The position numbers were made by a program, and so were the translations under genes. From a virus, in the IMG/VR virus record IMGVR_UViG_3300010399_000072, positions 1-28,344 of that record: 28,344 nt of DNA; one strand, 5' to 3'. The first letter of the stretch is position 1. Every line of letters starts with the position of its first letter. Under the pieces are notes generated by a model, which saw nothing but the letters and a program-made list of their open reading frames with translations, was not told where the DNA came from and did not search any database. Below, piece after piece: positions 1 to 8,180 of this stretch.

Positions 1-58
1 ATCCTTGACGAAATCCGCATCCTCACCCGGCGGGCGGCAGGGCCTTCAGGAGATCTGC

Positions 59-343
59 ATGGAAGTCATCTGGACCATTCGCAGCGAGCTCGAATCAGGG
101 CATCAGATCGAGGCCTGGTGCCCAAGATGCGGCCGCCGCCCAAAAAGCGGGACTCTGTTCAGCCGTGGCCGAATCAGGGCTGAGGCGGCTTTTGTGCGTT
201 CGTGTTCTGCACGCCGCGCAGGATCGTCAGGATGCCGGCGACAGCCGTGGCATATGAGACGCCCTTCGGGCCGAGCGCAGATGCCAGCACTGCCGGATCA
301 ACCGTGCCCAGTACGCCGACGACCGTGGTCGCGCCGCCAATGA
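59..343 (+). CDS. possible small ORF converging on the lysis genes
   Basis: A 94-residue rightward ORF with a good ribosome site (AGGAG, six bases before the ATG). Its first 30 residues look protein-like and include a CPRC pair (residues 16-19) that could be half of a zinc ribbon. The second half is Arg/Pro/Cys-rich and lies entirely antisense to the holin-like gene, so it may be a chance continuation, or the gene may have lost its proper end. No second CxxC pair is seen. The frame is weakly supported, and nothing convincing is seen on the minus strand between 1 and 173, including no clear terminator for the late operon. Confidence 0.2.
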   Translation: MEVIWTIRSELESGHQIEAWCPRCGRRPKSGTLFSRGRIRAEAAFVRSCSARRAGSSGCRRQPWHMRRPSGRAQMPALPDQPCPVRRRPWSRRQ

Positions 344-374
344 TTTTCGTGCCGTGATTTTTCCACCAGCTCAT
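174..374 (-). CDS. holin-like small membrane protein
   Basis: A 66-residue protein with two short hydrophobic, Gly/Ala/Val-rich segments (about residues 10-26 and 38-54) and a polar, Pro/Lys-containing tail. This is the size and layout of small phage holins, which permeabilise the inner membrane so that endolysin reaches the cell wall. It starts inside the stop of the endolysin gene (ATGA overlap) and is the last gene of the leftward late operon, so the two are probably translationally coupled. Function is inferred from size, hydrophobicity and the neighbouring endolysin; no holin family signature is recognised. A non-lytic small membrane protein is the alternative. Confidence 0.55.
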   Translation of the reverse strand: MSWWKNHGTKIIGGATTVVGVLGTVDPAVLASALGPKGVSYATAVAGILTILRGVQNTNAQKPPQP

Positions 375-712
375 GCTCGTACTCCATCAGGTGATATCGA
401 GTAGTGATTGAAATCTTTCTTCCTGAAGTCACCGCCCCACCGATACGCAGGACCAAGCGACTTCCACCAGATGCCGAGCATGTGGTGTCCCTGGTCGTCC
501 GTGATGTAGACGCCGTCCTTGAAGAGATTGAGATCGACGGCCAGCCGCTCCGTATGCAGGCTGTTGCCGATGCCTAAGCCCTTCGCGGCGTTCAGCGCCG
601 CTTGCTCTGGCGTGCGATAGGCTTCACCGAAGGTGACCCCATAGCCAAGCTGGCTCGCCTTCTGAATGAGCCTCGCGGCGCTCTGCGCGAATTCTTCCTG
701 GAGCCGCGACAT
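371..712 (-). CDS. M15-family peptidoglycan peptidase (endolysin)
   Basis: A 113-residue protein matching the phage L-alanyl-D-glutamate/D-Ala-D-Ala peptidase M15 pattern, a zinc enzyme that cleaves peptidoglycan cross-bridges during lysis. Visible motifs are GEAYRTPEQ (residues 29-37), the zinc-binding H-x6-D in SLHTERLAVD (His53, Asp60) and the C-terminal D-F-N-H-Y with His103 as third ligand. It is short but holds the whole catalytic core. There is no signal peptide, so export probably depends on the adjacent holin-like protein. It overlaps the upstream gene by TGATG and the downstream gene by ATGA. The family assignment is secure; bond specificity is inferred. Confidence 0.85.
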   Translation of the reverse strand: MSRLQEEFAQSAARLIQKASQLGYGVTFGEAYRTPEQAALNAAKGLGIGNSLHTERLAVDLNLFKDGVYITDDQGHHMLGIWWKSLGPAYRWGGDFRKKDFNHYSISPDGVRA

Positions 713-1110
713 CAGCCACCCTGCGCCCTGCAGGGCAATTCCGGATACCGTTGGCCGGCGATACGCTCGTACTCGTTCTGCAGGCTATCGATATACCGCG
801 TGAGCGAATCGGCAATCGTCTGATCCGTGGTCGAGCATCGCGTCCGGATTTGCGCTCGGATCTCCTGCGAGAGAGTCACGCGAGCCGAAGCATTCACGGT
901 CTGCTGAATCTGTGAGACCTCGTTCGCTCGAGCGAAGCCGACGAGACCGAGAATCGACAGCCACCCGCAGGCCCATGCGATGTGAATGCTCACGGTGAGC
1001 ACCCACAAGATGCGCAGCACGAGCGCTTGCTGTCTTCGGTTGAGACCGAATCCTGCGGAGAGCGCGGAAAATGCACCTGTAACATCGGGTGGGTCCTCAT
1101 GTGATCTCAC
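712..1110 (-). CDS. membrane-anchored coiled-coil protein of the lysis cassette
   Basis: A 132-residue protein starting at GTG with AGAGG five bases upstream. Residues about 27-58 form a long hydrophobic stretch (one or two membrane segments). The C-terminal half is polar, helix-prone and carries two cysteines. It lies between the fibre genes and the endolysin. A membrane anchor followed by a helical periplasmic domain at this spot would suit an inner-membrane spanin (Rz-like), but no lipoprotein Rz1 partner with a lipobox was found nested or adjacent, so that role is a guess. Similar membrane proteins of unknown function occur in lysis regions of other podoviruses. Confidence 0.5.
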   Translation of the reverse strand: MRSHEDPPDVTGAFSALSAGFGLNRRQQALVLRILWVLTVSIHIAWACGWLSILGLVGFARANEVSQIQQTVNASARVTLSQEIRAQIRTRCSTTDQTIADSLTRYIDSLQNEYERIAGQRYPELPCRAQGG

Positions 1111-1127
1111 TCTCGCCTCTCTTCATC

Positions 1128-2903
1128 TCATCTACGCCACTGATCGTTGCCTTCGAGCGCTGCAACTCGCGCTGAAAGCTTCTGGAGCGCGAAAAGTAGC
1201 GGGAGCAGGAGTTTCCCGGGCGTGGCCTCCCAGCGCTCGGGAACAGTCTTGTCCACGAGCTGCAGCCACGTGAGGCCCCACTTCACTTGCCAGGCGTCGA
1301 TACCCTGCGCAATCACACCAACCTGTGGCCCAGGCGGCATGCCGTCGTTGATCCACTCGAAGATAACGACAGCGATATCTTCGATCGCCCCGTCTGGGAT
1401 GTCGAAGAGCCGCACGTTCTTCTTGAAGCGGATATCCGAAAGTGCGGTGATCGTCGTCACCTGCGCTCGAATTACAGAGATGCTGGCATTGCCGAGCGTG
1501 ATTTGGTTGGAGGCCGTACAGACTGCAGCGTTGCCAATCGCTGTGGTGTTCGTGTAGTTGCCCGCATCCGCATCGGCCGTATAGCCAATAAATGTGTTCG
1601 TGCTTCCGGTAGTGTTCGTAAGCCCGGCGCTATGACCGATGGCCGTATTCGCCGCACCCGTCGTCGCGCCAAGTGCATTTTTCCCAACGGCGGTGTCGAA
1701 ATCGGCAGTAACGTTCGCAACCAGCGCATCTTCGCCGACTGCGGTATGCCCGGCTCCGGTCGTATTGTTGGCGAGCGCTCGATGGCCGCACGCGGTATTG
1801 GCCGTACCGGTGCTGTTTGTGGTCAGGGAGGCCTGACCAACAGCGGTGTTTCCGGCGGCTGTATTGAAGCTGAGCGCGCCATGACCAACAGCGGTGTTCT
1901 CGCTCGCTGTCGTGCAATTGTTGAGCGAGTCCTTGCCGACAGCGGTGTTCTCGTGGCCCGTTGAGATATTGAGACCAGCGTTTCGACCCACGCCCACATT
2001 GTTTGCACCCGTGCAGTCTTCCAGCGCATAGGCACCGCAGGCGGTGTTGTCGTTTGCCGATACATTCGTGAGCAGTGCGTGTTCACCTACCGCTGTGTTT
2101 TGGCTGCCGGTCTCGTTGCGGAACAGCGCGCCTTGCCCAACAGCCGTGTTCTCGTCGCCCGAAGTGTTGAAGTCGAGGCAGTTTTCTCCGACCGCCGTAT
2201 TGAAGCTGCCATCGACATTCGACTCCATGTTGTGGGAGCCGATCGAGGTATTCTTTTCCCCCGTAGTATTCGCCCTGAGTGAACCGAATCCCACGGCTGT
2301 ATTGTCACCACCGGTTGTGTTGACTTCGAGGGCGCTCTTGCCAATTGCTACGTTCTCGGAGCCGGTCGTGTTGAGCGTCAAAGCAGCGCGGCCTAACACC
2401 ACGTTGCTTGAGACAGAGCCTGAGCCCAGCCCCACGAGCGGCAGCAGTGCCTGGTCCGACACGGCCACAGCATTCGCGATGGTGGCGTATCGCTCTTGTA
2501 GGACGATGCCGATCACGTTGCTTGGTACGGCGTAATCCACAATCACCGCGCCGGCCGCCGTTTCCTCTGGCGTCTTCGGATACAGCAACTGCCCGATAGT
2601 GGAGCTCGACACGAGTGTCGAAATGTCATCCACCGACCAAATCGGGTTCGTCGGCGGATCCGTATCGTTCGGCGGAGACAACACAAACTTGTAGCTGAGC
2701 GCGGGATCTAGCCAGATTCGGCACTCCCCGCGATAGTCGAGCACAATGGGGTTCGTGTTGACCGATCCGCCGGTCTCATCTGTGTACGTAGCAACCTTGG
2801 TGGTTGTACCGGCGGTGTAGGTAAACAGAAGCCCCTTCACCAAGGGCTCTCCATTGTTGGAGAAGAATTTCTGAACTGGCAGCGGTGAAAGAACAGTGCT
2901 CAC
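1128..2903 (-). CDS. tail fibre with YadA-head-like repeats and S74 chaperone domain
   Basis: A 591-residue trimeric-fibre protein. Residues 1-95 are an anchor domain shared with the gene upstream (motifs NNGEPLVKG, LDYRGE, NDTDPP). Residues about 167-465 are some 17 repeats of about 17 residues with the pattern N-T-A-V-G-x-x-A-L-x-x-N-T-T-G, the motif of trimeric autotransporter (YadA) heads, which fold as left-handed beta-rolls. Residues 480-591 are a Peptidase_S74 intramolecular chaperone: LSDIRFKKN places catalytic Ser489 and Lys494 five residues apart, as in endosialidase K1F, followed by a helical end. It presumably drives trimerisation and then cleaves itself off. GTG start, overlapping the upstream stop (GTGA). 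Probably the receptor-binding protein. Confidence 0.85.
   Translation of the reverse strand: MSTVLSPLPVQKFFSNNGEPLVKGLLFTYTAGTTTKVATYTDETGGSVNTNPIVLDYRGECRIWLDPALSYKFVLSPPNDTDPPTNPIWSVDDISTLVSSSTIGQLLYPKTPEETAAGAVIVDYAVPSNVIGIVLQERYATIANAVAVSDQALLPLVGLGSGSVSSNVVLGRAALTLNTTGSENVAIGKSALEVNTTGGDNTAVGFGSLRANTTGEKNTSIGSHNMESNVDGSFNTAVGENCLDFNTSGDENTAVGQGALFRNETGSQNTAVGEHALLTNVSANDNTACGAYALEDCTGANNVGVGRNAGLNISTGHENTAVGKDSLNNCTTASENTAVGHGALSFNTAAGNTAVGQASLTTNSTGTANTACGHRALANNTTGAGHTAVGEDALVANVTADFDTAVGKNALGATTGAANTAIGHSAGLTNTTGSTNTFIGYTADADAGNYTNTTAIGNAAVCTASNQITLGNASISVIRAQVTTITALSDIRFKKNVRLFDIPDGAIEDIAVVIFEWINDGMPPGPQVGVIAQGIDAWQVKWGLTWLQLVDKTVPERWEATPGKLLLPLLFALQKLSARVAALEGNDQWRR
1509..2405 (-). 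repeat. about 17 tandem coding repeats of roughly 51 bp (YadA-head motif)
   Basis: Degenerate in-frame repeats encoding the N-T-A-V-G-x-x-A-L motif. The period is mostly 17 codons, with a few units one codon shorter. Bases are diverged between units while the Gly, Asn and Ala/Leu positions are kept, pointing to selection on the protein fold rather than recent slippage. Confidence 0.8.
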
Positions 2904-3850
2904 GAGAAGTTACTCGACACAGGGTAGGTGATCACGAAACCATCCATCGATTTAGTGCCGGCCGCGGTCCAAGAGCCCCCTTTATGAAAGAAGTTGAAGC
3001 TTCCGCTCGCAGCGGAAAGCCCCACGCTTCCTGCGGCGTACGTTGCAACGCCGTTGTCTATCGCTCCCATGCCATAGATGCCGACCCCAGTCGCACCAAC
3101 CCCTAGCTGCAAACTCGCAGGAATGCCGCTGTATCCAAAACTGGTCGAGTTGCTGACGAGGAATCCGGTTGCAGGGACAACGATCGTGACGATGCGTCCT
3201 GAACGAGCCCATGTGGCGGTTTTTGTGGGGGCTGTGGTACACCCCACAACGGTCAGCGTGAATGTGCCACCGGTATTCAGCGATGCGGGTGTTGTTAGGA
3301 TGAACGTGCTTCCCTGATACAGGATCGTCGCTGGTACGTTCGCTTGGATCTCGTTCGCACTCAGCGGAGAGCCATCGGCATTGATGATCGGCACCGCCCC
3401 CAAACCATTGACGTTGATCGTGCTTGCGCCAGTATTCGAGTTCGATGGAATCCAATAGATGACGATGCCATCGGTGTATGCGGTGAAGTTCGCGGTGAAG
3501 TTCAGGACGTACGCATTTGCGATGCCGGTATCGATACCGCCGTAGAGCGTCAGTAGCTGGCTCGAGATGACGTTGTCGACCGACCAGAACGGATTGCCCG
3601 GCGGATCAGTATCGTTCGCGGGCGCCAACACGAACTTGTACCCGACGTTCGGCGGAAGCCAGACATTGGCCTCGCCGCGGAAGTCCAGAATGACGGGATT
3701 CGCGTTTTGCGTGACGCCGGCAGAATCTACGTACGTCGCCTGTTTCGTTGAGGTCCCAGCGATGTAGGCGAACAGTTTCCCGCCAACGAGGGGATTCCCG
3801 TTATTGTCAAGGAACTGCTGTTTTGGCAGTGGGGATAAGACGGCGGTCAC
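2900..3850 (-). CDS. tail fibre/anchor protein, paralogous N-terminus
   Basis: A 316-residue protein. Residues 1-95 match the N-terminus of the neighbouring fibre almost motif for motif, so both probably attach to the same tail site. Residues 100-190 are a beta-rich region with GASTINVNGLG, of a type common in phage fibres. Residues about 193-316 (GCTTAPTKTATWARSG through GFVITYP) resemble the C-terminus of the 266-residue protein at 11894-12694, and may be an exchangeable fibre-tip domain. No S74 or hydrolase motif is visible. It starts at GTG behind a weak GGTGA and overlaps the next fibre by GTGA. It could be an adaptor that carries or alternates with the longer fibre. Confidence 0.7.
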   Translation of the reverse strand: MTAVLSPLPKQQFLDNNGNPLVGGKLFAYIAGTSTKQATYVDSAGVTQNANPVILDFRGEANVWLPPNVGYKFVLAPANDTDPPGNPFWSVDNVISSQLLTLYGGIDTGIANAYVLNFTANFTAYTDGIVIYWIPSNSNTGASTINVNGLGAVPIINADGSPLSANEIQANVPATILYQGSTFILTTPASLNTGGTFTLTVVGCTTAPTKTATWARSGRIVTIVVPATGFLVSNSTSFGYSGIPASLQLGVGATGVGIYGMGAIDNGVATYAAGSVGLSAASGSFNFFHKGGSWTAAGTKSMDGFVITYPVSSNFS

Positions 3851-3886
3851 AGCGTCACCGGGCTAATCCAGCTACAATCTCCACGC

Positions 3887-4003
3887 ATGAACACCGAGCG
3901 CGAAAGGCTGTTTCGGCTGATCCGGCAACTCATCATCTGGGGGGTATGCCTATTTGTTGGAGCCTGGGCACTCGGATTCATCTGGCTCGCCTTCAACCAC
4001 TGA
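3887..4003 (+). CDS. 38-residue single-pass membrane peptide, opposite strand
   Basis: A short rightward ORF exactly filling the 154-bp gap between two leftward late genes and stopping two bases before the convergent ejection gene ends. The first 14 residues are basic and polar (NTERERLFRLIRQ), followed by one hydrophobic helix (about residues 15-36, Trp- and Leu-rich). This is positive-inside topology. No Shine-Dalgarno site is seen, but a -10-like TACAAT (3873-3878) ends eight bases before the ATG, which would give a leaderless message. No good -35 is present. Placement, charge pattern and complete lack of overlap with flanking genes argue for a real moron-type gene; function is unknown. 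Confidence 0.45.
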   Translation: MNTERERLFRLIRQLIIWGVCLFVGAWALGFIWLAFNH

Positions 4004-4004
4004 A

Positions 4005-6056
4005 TCATGGCGGCACCTCGTCACCTTCCCTTCGGCGAATACCAGCGCCCGGCTCCGTTGCCTCTCTGATCAGCTTTCGCTCTGAACGCTGCTGGAATTT
4101 CTTGCGCGCGAACGTCCCCACTGGAATTCCGCCAGCCTGAACATTTGCGTAGCCCTCCAGGATGTTTGCCGCATGCTCTCTTGCCGCGGCTACAAACGTG
4201 TTGGAGTTGTTAACGAATGCTCCGCGCGGCTGCGCCTGCGTGTAACGCGCGACATTTCCGAGTGCCTGCGCCCGTTCGGCGACCTGCTCACCGAGGAGGA
4301 ATTCAAGCTTCGGCGTTAGCTCACTGAGCGCTCGGTTGTATCCAGCCTGAGAGAAGTTGCCTTCGTTCGTATACAGGTTTACGCCAGACTTGGACTTCAC
4401 ATAGTTGAGCGCGCCCGCAGCGATCGTCTCGGCTGCCTGCGGATCTGCGGCTAGGTTGTCGCGCATGTTCTTGATGTTCGCGGCCTTGCCTTTGACGACG
4501 TACTTCTGCACGAAGTCATCCGCGAGCGACGAAAGTTCGCCGATCTCTGCTCCATCATCCACCGCCGCCCGATAGGCTGGATCGGCACGCAAGCGATCAA
4601 ACCGCGCCTTTGCCGCCGCACGAGCCGTGTCGGCCAGCGGCTTGATCTTTGCAGCCTCGCCCGTCATGGGAAGCGATTCGAGAGATTCGCGCACAATGTT
4701 CACCGCTGCCGCGGCATTGCCATCTCCACTTCGCTCTGCCTTCCTGGCTTCCGCCGCAAGATTGGTGCGCAGGTTTTCGAACTGCTCAAACGTCATTGAG
4801 CCGGTTTCGCGAAGATCTGCAAGATCGCCCGCAACCTGAGACGGCACGTAACGGCCTTTCAGCTTTTTGGAGAGCGCCCGGTCTGCTGCTTCAACAAACG
4901 TCTTTCCGTCCACTGGGAACTGTCCGCCGTTTGCCTCCTCGAGTGCTTTGTATTTCGCGCGAATGTCCGCAACGATGGGCTCGTCTGCAGTCTTGTACGC
5001 GTCGATCAGGTATTGCCCATTCTGGACATGGTCCTGGCCAACAACATTGGGAGCGGCTTCACGGCGAATCTCATCGAGGTTATCGATCAGATTCTGATTC
5101 TGTTCGTTAAAGATCCGAGCGAGCTCAGGATTCTTTCCACGCGCGTTCTGCTCGATGGATATTTGCGTTGGATCTTGTGTCGCCTGCCCTTTGGTCAAGC
5201 GCATCTTGATGGGCAGCGAGTCGGCCTCTAGGTGCCGAGTCAGTACGTCACGATTGAGGCCACCTTCTTGAGCTGCACGCTGCACGACCGCGCGAATCTC
5301 GGGGCTTGCCGCCACGATATCGGGCGATGCTGCGGCGGCACTCAGCGTGTCACTACCGAACGATGTTGCAGGGGCCGCGCTGGAAGCTGGCATTGGCTCC
5401 TTGCCTGCTGCTCGTAACATGGCATCTGAGGTTGCCTCGCCGGCCTGCGCAACCCTGCGTCCTGCACTGGCGACCGTCGAAGCTGCAGATTTGGCGCCCG
5501 AAGACACCGCGCCAGGCACTTCGCGCAGGATCTGAGTGGCAGGAGAGACGAAAGGCGAAAGGCCCATGATCCCGCTCGCCGCTCCCGCTGCGGCCGGCAC
5601 CTCGCGCAACAAACTCTCTGCGAAGGGGCTTACCGTTCCAACAGAAGACGCTGCACGGTCCGCGATCTTCGCCACCGGACGCATGAGGGTTTGGGTCGTG
5701 AGATCAACATCGGCCTGCGCGGCCTTGCCGCTTTCGCTGATCGGATCGTAGGTGAAGTATTCAGACACATCGGCCATCGTCTGCGCAGGATTCACATTGA
5801 GTCCTAGTGCTCGACCAATTGCCGCCCCTCCATATGCGATGCCGCCAGGAATGCCTGACACTGCGCGCGTAACCATGCGGAGCCCTTCTTCTGCAGCTCC
5901 TACAGGTGCCATAGAGATCGACGGTGTGGACTGGCGCTTGGGCGAGTCTGATGGCTCTGCGCGACCCTCAAGCAACGATATGGCACGCTGGGACGGCGTC
6001 TCCTCCTCAGAGGAGGCGCTATCGTCGTTCAGCAGAGCAAGCGCTGCTTCACTCAT
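4005..6056 (-). CDS. large internal virion / DNA-ejection protein
   Basis: A 683-residue protein, Ala-rich and strongly helical, with an acidic N-terminus (DDSASSEEE), a Gly/Ala-rich hydrophobic stretch (about residues 64-86) and long coiled-coil-like C-terminal helices. It is the last and largest of four consecutive genes between the tail factors and the fibres, the place of P22 genes 7, 20 and 16, whose products leave the capsid with DNA and form a conduit across the envelope. Sequence alone does not show which P22 protein it corresponds to. No lysozyme or transglycosylase motif is visible. It overlaps the upstream gene by ATGA. Confidence 0.65.
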   Translation of the reverse strand: MSEAALALLNDDSASSEEETPSQRAISLLEGRAEPSDSPKRQSTPSISMAPVGAAEEGLRMVTRAVSGIPGGIAYGGAAIGRALGLNVNPAQTMADVSEYFTYDPISESGKAAQADVDLTTQTLMRPVAKIADRAASSVGTVSPFAESLLREVPAAAGAASGIMGLSPFVSPATQILREVPGAVSSGAKSAASTVASAGRRVAQAGEATSDAMLRAAGKEPMPASSAAPATSFGSDTLSAAAASPDIVAASPEIRAVVQRAAQEGGLNRDVLTRHLEADSLPIKMRLTKGQATQDPTQISIEQNARGKNPELARIFNEQNQNLIDNLDEIRREAAPNVVGQDHVQNGQYLIDAYKTADEPIVADIRAKYKALEEANGGQFPVDGKTFVEAADRALSKKLKGRYVPSQVAGDLADLRETGSMTFEQFENLRTNLAAEARKAERSGDGNAAAAVNIVRESLESLPMTGEAAKIKPLADTARAAAKARFDRLRADPAYRAAVDDGAEIGELSSLADDFVQKYVVKGKAANIKNMRDNLAADPQAAETIAAGALNYVKSKSGVNLYTNEGNFSQAGYNRALSELTPKLEFLLGEQVAERAQALGNVARYTQAQPRGAFVNNSNTFVAAAREHAANILEGYANVQAGGIPVGTFARKKFQQRSERKLIREATEPGAGIRRREGDEVPP

Positions 6057-7480
6057 GGAAGCCGACCCGTCTCAGCAAGCGAGTCCAGGTTACGCATCTT
6101 GCGTGCGACTTCCTTACGGCGCGCCGGACTGAGCTCTTCGAGAATCTTTCTTTGCGAGGCCTGATCGCCATCCGCTACAGCGTTCTCGAGCCGGAACGCG
6201 TCGACGTCGAAGTTCTTGGCCCAGTCGGCTTTGAAACGCGGAAGCTGTCCGTAGTCGACGGCGCCGCCTGTTCCTACCGCTTTATCTACGCCCTGACGAT
6301 ACTTCTCGATGCCGGTGTTGGTGGCGTAGTTGAACTCGGTTACGGCCTTGAGGGCCTTGGGATTGAATTCACCCGACCCATTTGCGGCAACTGCGGCGCT
6401 GAGGCGTGCATCGCTTGGCGGACCGCCCATCGCTTGCATGTTGGCGATGGCATTCTTCTCCAGGTACTTGTTCAGTTCCTGGAAGTTGTCACCAAACGCC
6501 TGGCCACCGATTTTCGTTTTCTGCAAAAAGGCGGCTAACGGCCCCGTGCTCGTCTCGTCTGCAAGCTTCAGGATATGCTGGAAGATGTTGCGGTTTGACG
6601 GCGCCTGATCGGCAGTTGCTCGGACCTGCTGCACTTCATGCTGCTGCATTTGAATGTCAGCAGTTTGCCCGACATAGGATGGCTGTTGGAAAGTCGGCTG
6701 ATTTGGTGCTGCACCGGGCGCAGGACCGCCTCGACCCGAACCCACTGGGGTCACAGTGTTTTTCTGTGGGTCGAAGGCAAATTGAGCGCCCTTCTGGTCC
6801 GTTAGAATCTGCACACCAGGACCGACCGACAGTGGAATGTCCCCGCCGCTTCCGATGGCTACGTTCGGATTTACATTGGTCAGCGCGCTTCCCTTGTTAA
6901 CGAGAGTAGGCATCTGCGCTTGCCGCTGCTGCTCGACATCGAGCGCTTGCATTTGGATCATGCGCAGGGCCTGGCTCATCTTGCCCTTGGGGGCATTTTT
7001 CAGCGGACTCGCATAAGCCTGCAGGACTGGCAGCGCCTCATCTCCAAAGAGTTGGCCGTACAGCATCCATGCTTCATTGACCTTCTGGCGCCCCTTCTCG
7101 TTGTCCTCGACCACATCGGAGTCCGCGAGCAATGGATCGAGCGTCTTGGCAAGACCCGAAACCTGATCACCACGCAGATTGAACAGTTTCGATTTCGCCT
7201 CGAGCTGCTGTTGCTTGGCGGCTGCGGCATGCTGTAGGACTTCGAGATACTGATCTCCTGCAGCAGCTCGAAGATCCGGATCCGTGGTCAGGCTATTGAG
7301 ATCAACGGTGCCATCATCTCCGACATGCTTGCCGAAGTCGTATGAGGCAATAGCGGCCCTTTGGCGCTGACTCTGCTCGGCAGATTCAGTCTGCGCGCGC
7401 TGCTGGCGCATGCCCAGAATCTGCGAGAGCTTCTGAATCGTGTTCGGCGGCTGCGCTTGTAGACCGACATACTCCGCCAT
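6053..7480 (-). CDS. internal virion / DNA-ejection protein
   Basis: A 475-residue helical protein. The chosen start (ATG at 7480, MAEYVGLQ) has GGAGG five bases upstream and sits just after the upstream stop; a 45-codon extension is possible but would be read inside the neighbouring gene with no ribosome site. The N-terminal 130 residues are Gln/Ala-rich (QRAQTESAEQSQRQ and similar), the middle has a Pro/Gly-rich linker (about residues 230-260), and the C-terminus is helical and charged. Position and composition match podoviral ejection proteins (the P22 gp20/gp16 group). Exact role is not determined. It is followed by ATGA overlap with the 683-residue gene. Confidence 0.65.
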   Translation of the reverse strand: MAEYVGLQAQPPNTIQKLSQILGMRQQRAQTESAEQSQRQRAAIASYDFGKHVGDDGTVDLNSLTTDPDLRAAAGDQYLEVLQHAAAAKQQQLEAKSKLFNLRGDQVSGLAKTLDPLLADSDVVEDNEKGRQKVNEAWMLYGQLFGDEALPVLQAYASPLKNAPKGKMSQALRMIQMQALDVEQQRQAQMPTLVNKGSALTNVNPNVAIGSGGDIPLSVGPGVQILTDQKGAQFAFDPQKNTVTPVGSGRGGPAPGAAPNQPTFQQPSYVGQTADIQMQQHEVQQVRATADQAPSNRNIFQHILKLADETSTGPLAAFLQKTKIGGQAFGDNFQELNKYLEKNAIANMQAMGGPPSDARLSAAVAANGSGEFNPKALKAVTEFNYATNTGIEKYRQGVDKAVGTGGAVDYGQLPRFKADWAKNFDVDAFRLENAVADGDQASQRKILEELSPARRKEVARKMRNLDSLAETGRLP

Positions 7481-7481
7481 G

Positions 7482-8180
7482 TCAGCCTCCGGTCTTGTAG
7501 CCAGCCGAAGCGGCGCCACCGCCCGCGCCACCGTAGTTCTTCCAGAGCCAGTAGTCGGAAGCACCTTGGCCGATCGCGTTTCCCGCACCGACGATGCCAG
7601 CTCCCGCAGCGCCACCTGCGTTGGTCAACGCTTGACCAGCATTCCCGGCAAGCTGTGTTCCCTGTGAGCCGACGCCCGCAGCGGCGTTCTGACCGAGCTG
7701 CGCGATGCTGGACAGGCGCGAGAAGATGTTGCCCTGCTGGGTCTGGTAGCGATTGAAGGCGTCGTTATAGCCTGTGCGTGCGAAATTCTGGCTGTATCCG
7801 AGAAGATCCTTGAGAGCGGCGCCCGACAACGCACCGCTACCCGCGGCGGCGCTATTCTGTAGCGCCTGCGTTCCCTGCTGAAGTTCGAACGCGTAGCCCG
7901 GATCGGCGTAGTCGTAGAACTGCTCGACGTCGAATGGCTGCGTGAATGACCCATAAGCAGGGTCTGACTGATCTCCGTAGTAGCCGTCCATCTGATCCGC
8001 CGAGGCCATCGCCGGATCAGCAGGCGTGTTGCTGCCCTGTGGGATAATCACTCCAGCTGGATCCAGCAGCCCTTTGCTGGCGTCACCACCATTACGGGCA
8101 GCGGCGATCGTGCCGCCTGCAGGATCAAACGCAACGCGCGTGGCGCTCTTTGGATTCAGCAGCTTTTTCAGGAAGCCCAT
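7482..8180 (-). CDS. ejection protein, C-terminal part of a split family
   Basis: A 232-residue protein. The second half carries DPGYAFELQQGTQALQNSAAA, GALSGAALKDLLGYSQ, NRYQTQQGNIFSRLSSIAQ and a Gly/Ala-rich run ending GIVGAGNAIGQGASDYW, the signature of a phage DNA-transfer protein family. In many related phages these segments follow directly on a QPYIQSGYGAMSRLNTLLGL-type N-terminus in one polypeptide; here that N-terminus is a separate gene upstream. The first 90 residues (MGFLKKLLNP onward) are Gly/Pro/Asp-rich and look like a new leader. It starts at TAATG overlapping the upstream stop, so the two are coupled. There is no sign of recent damage. Confidence 0.65.
   Translation of the reverse strand: MGFLKKLLNPKSATRVAFDPAGGTIAAARNGGDASKGLLDPAGVIIPQGSNTPADPAMASADQMDGYYGDQSDPAYGSFTQPFDVEQFYDYADPGYAFELQQGTQALQNSAAAGSGALSGAALKDLLGYSQNFARTGYNDAFNRYQTQQGNIFSRLSSIAQLGQNAAAGVGSQGTQLAGNAGQALTNAGGAAGAGIVGAGNAIGQGASDYWLWKNYGGAGGGAASAGYKTGG

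Noticed and set aside
1509-2405. CRISPR array or recent DNA tandem repeat
   Set aside because: The repeats are in frame, diverged in bases and encode a known protein motif; no spacers.
1128-3850. Diversity-generating retroelement target in the fibres
   Set aside because: No reverse transcriptase, template repeat or adenine-biased variable repeat is visible in the window.
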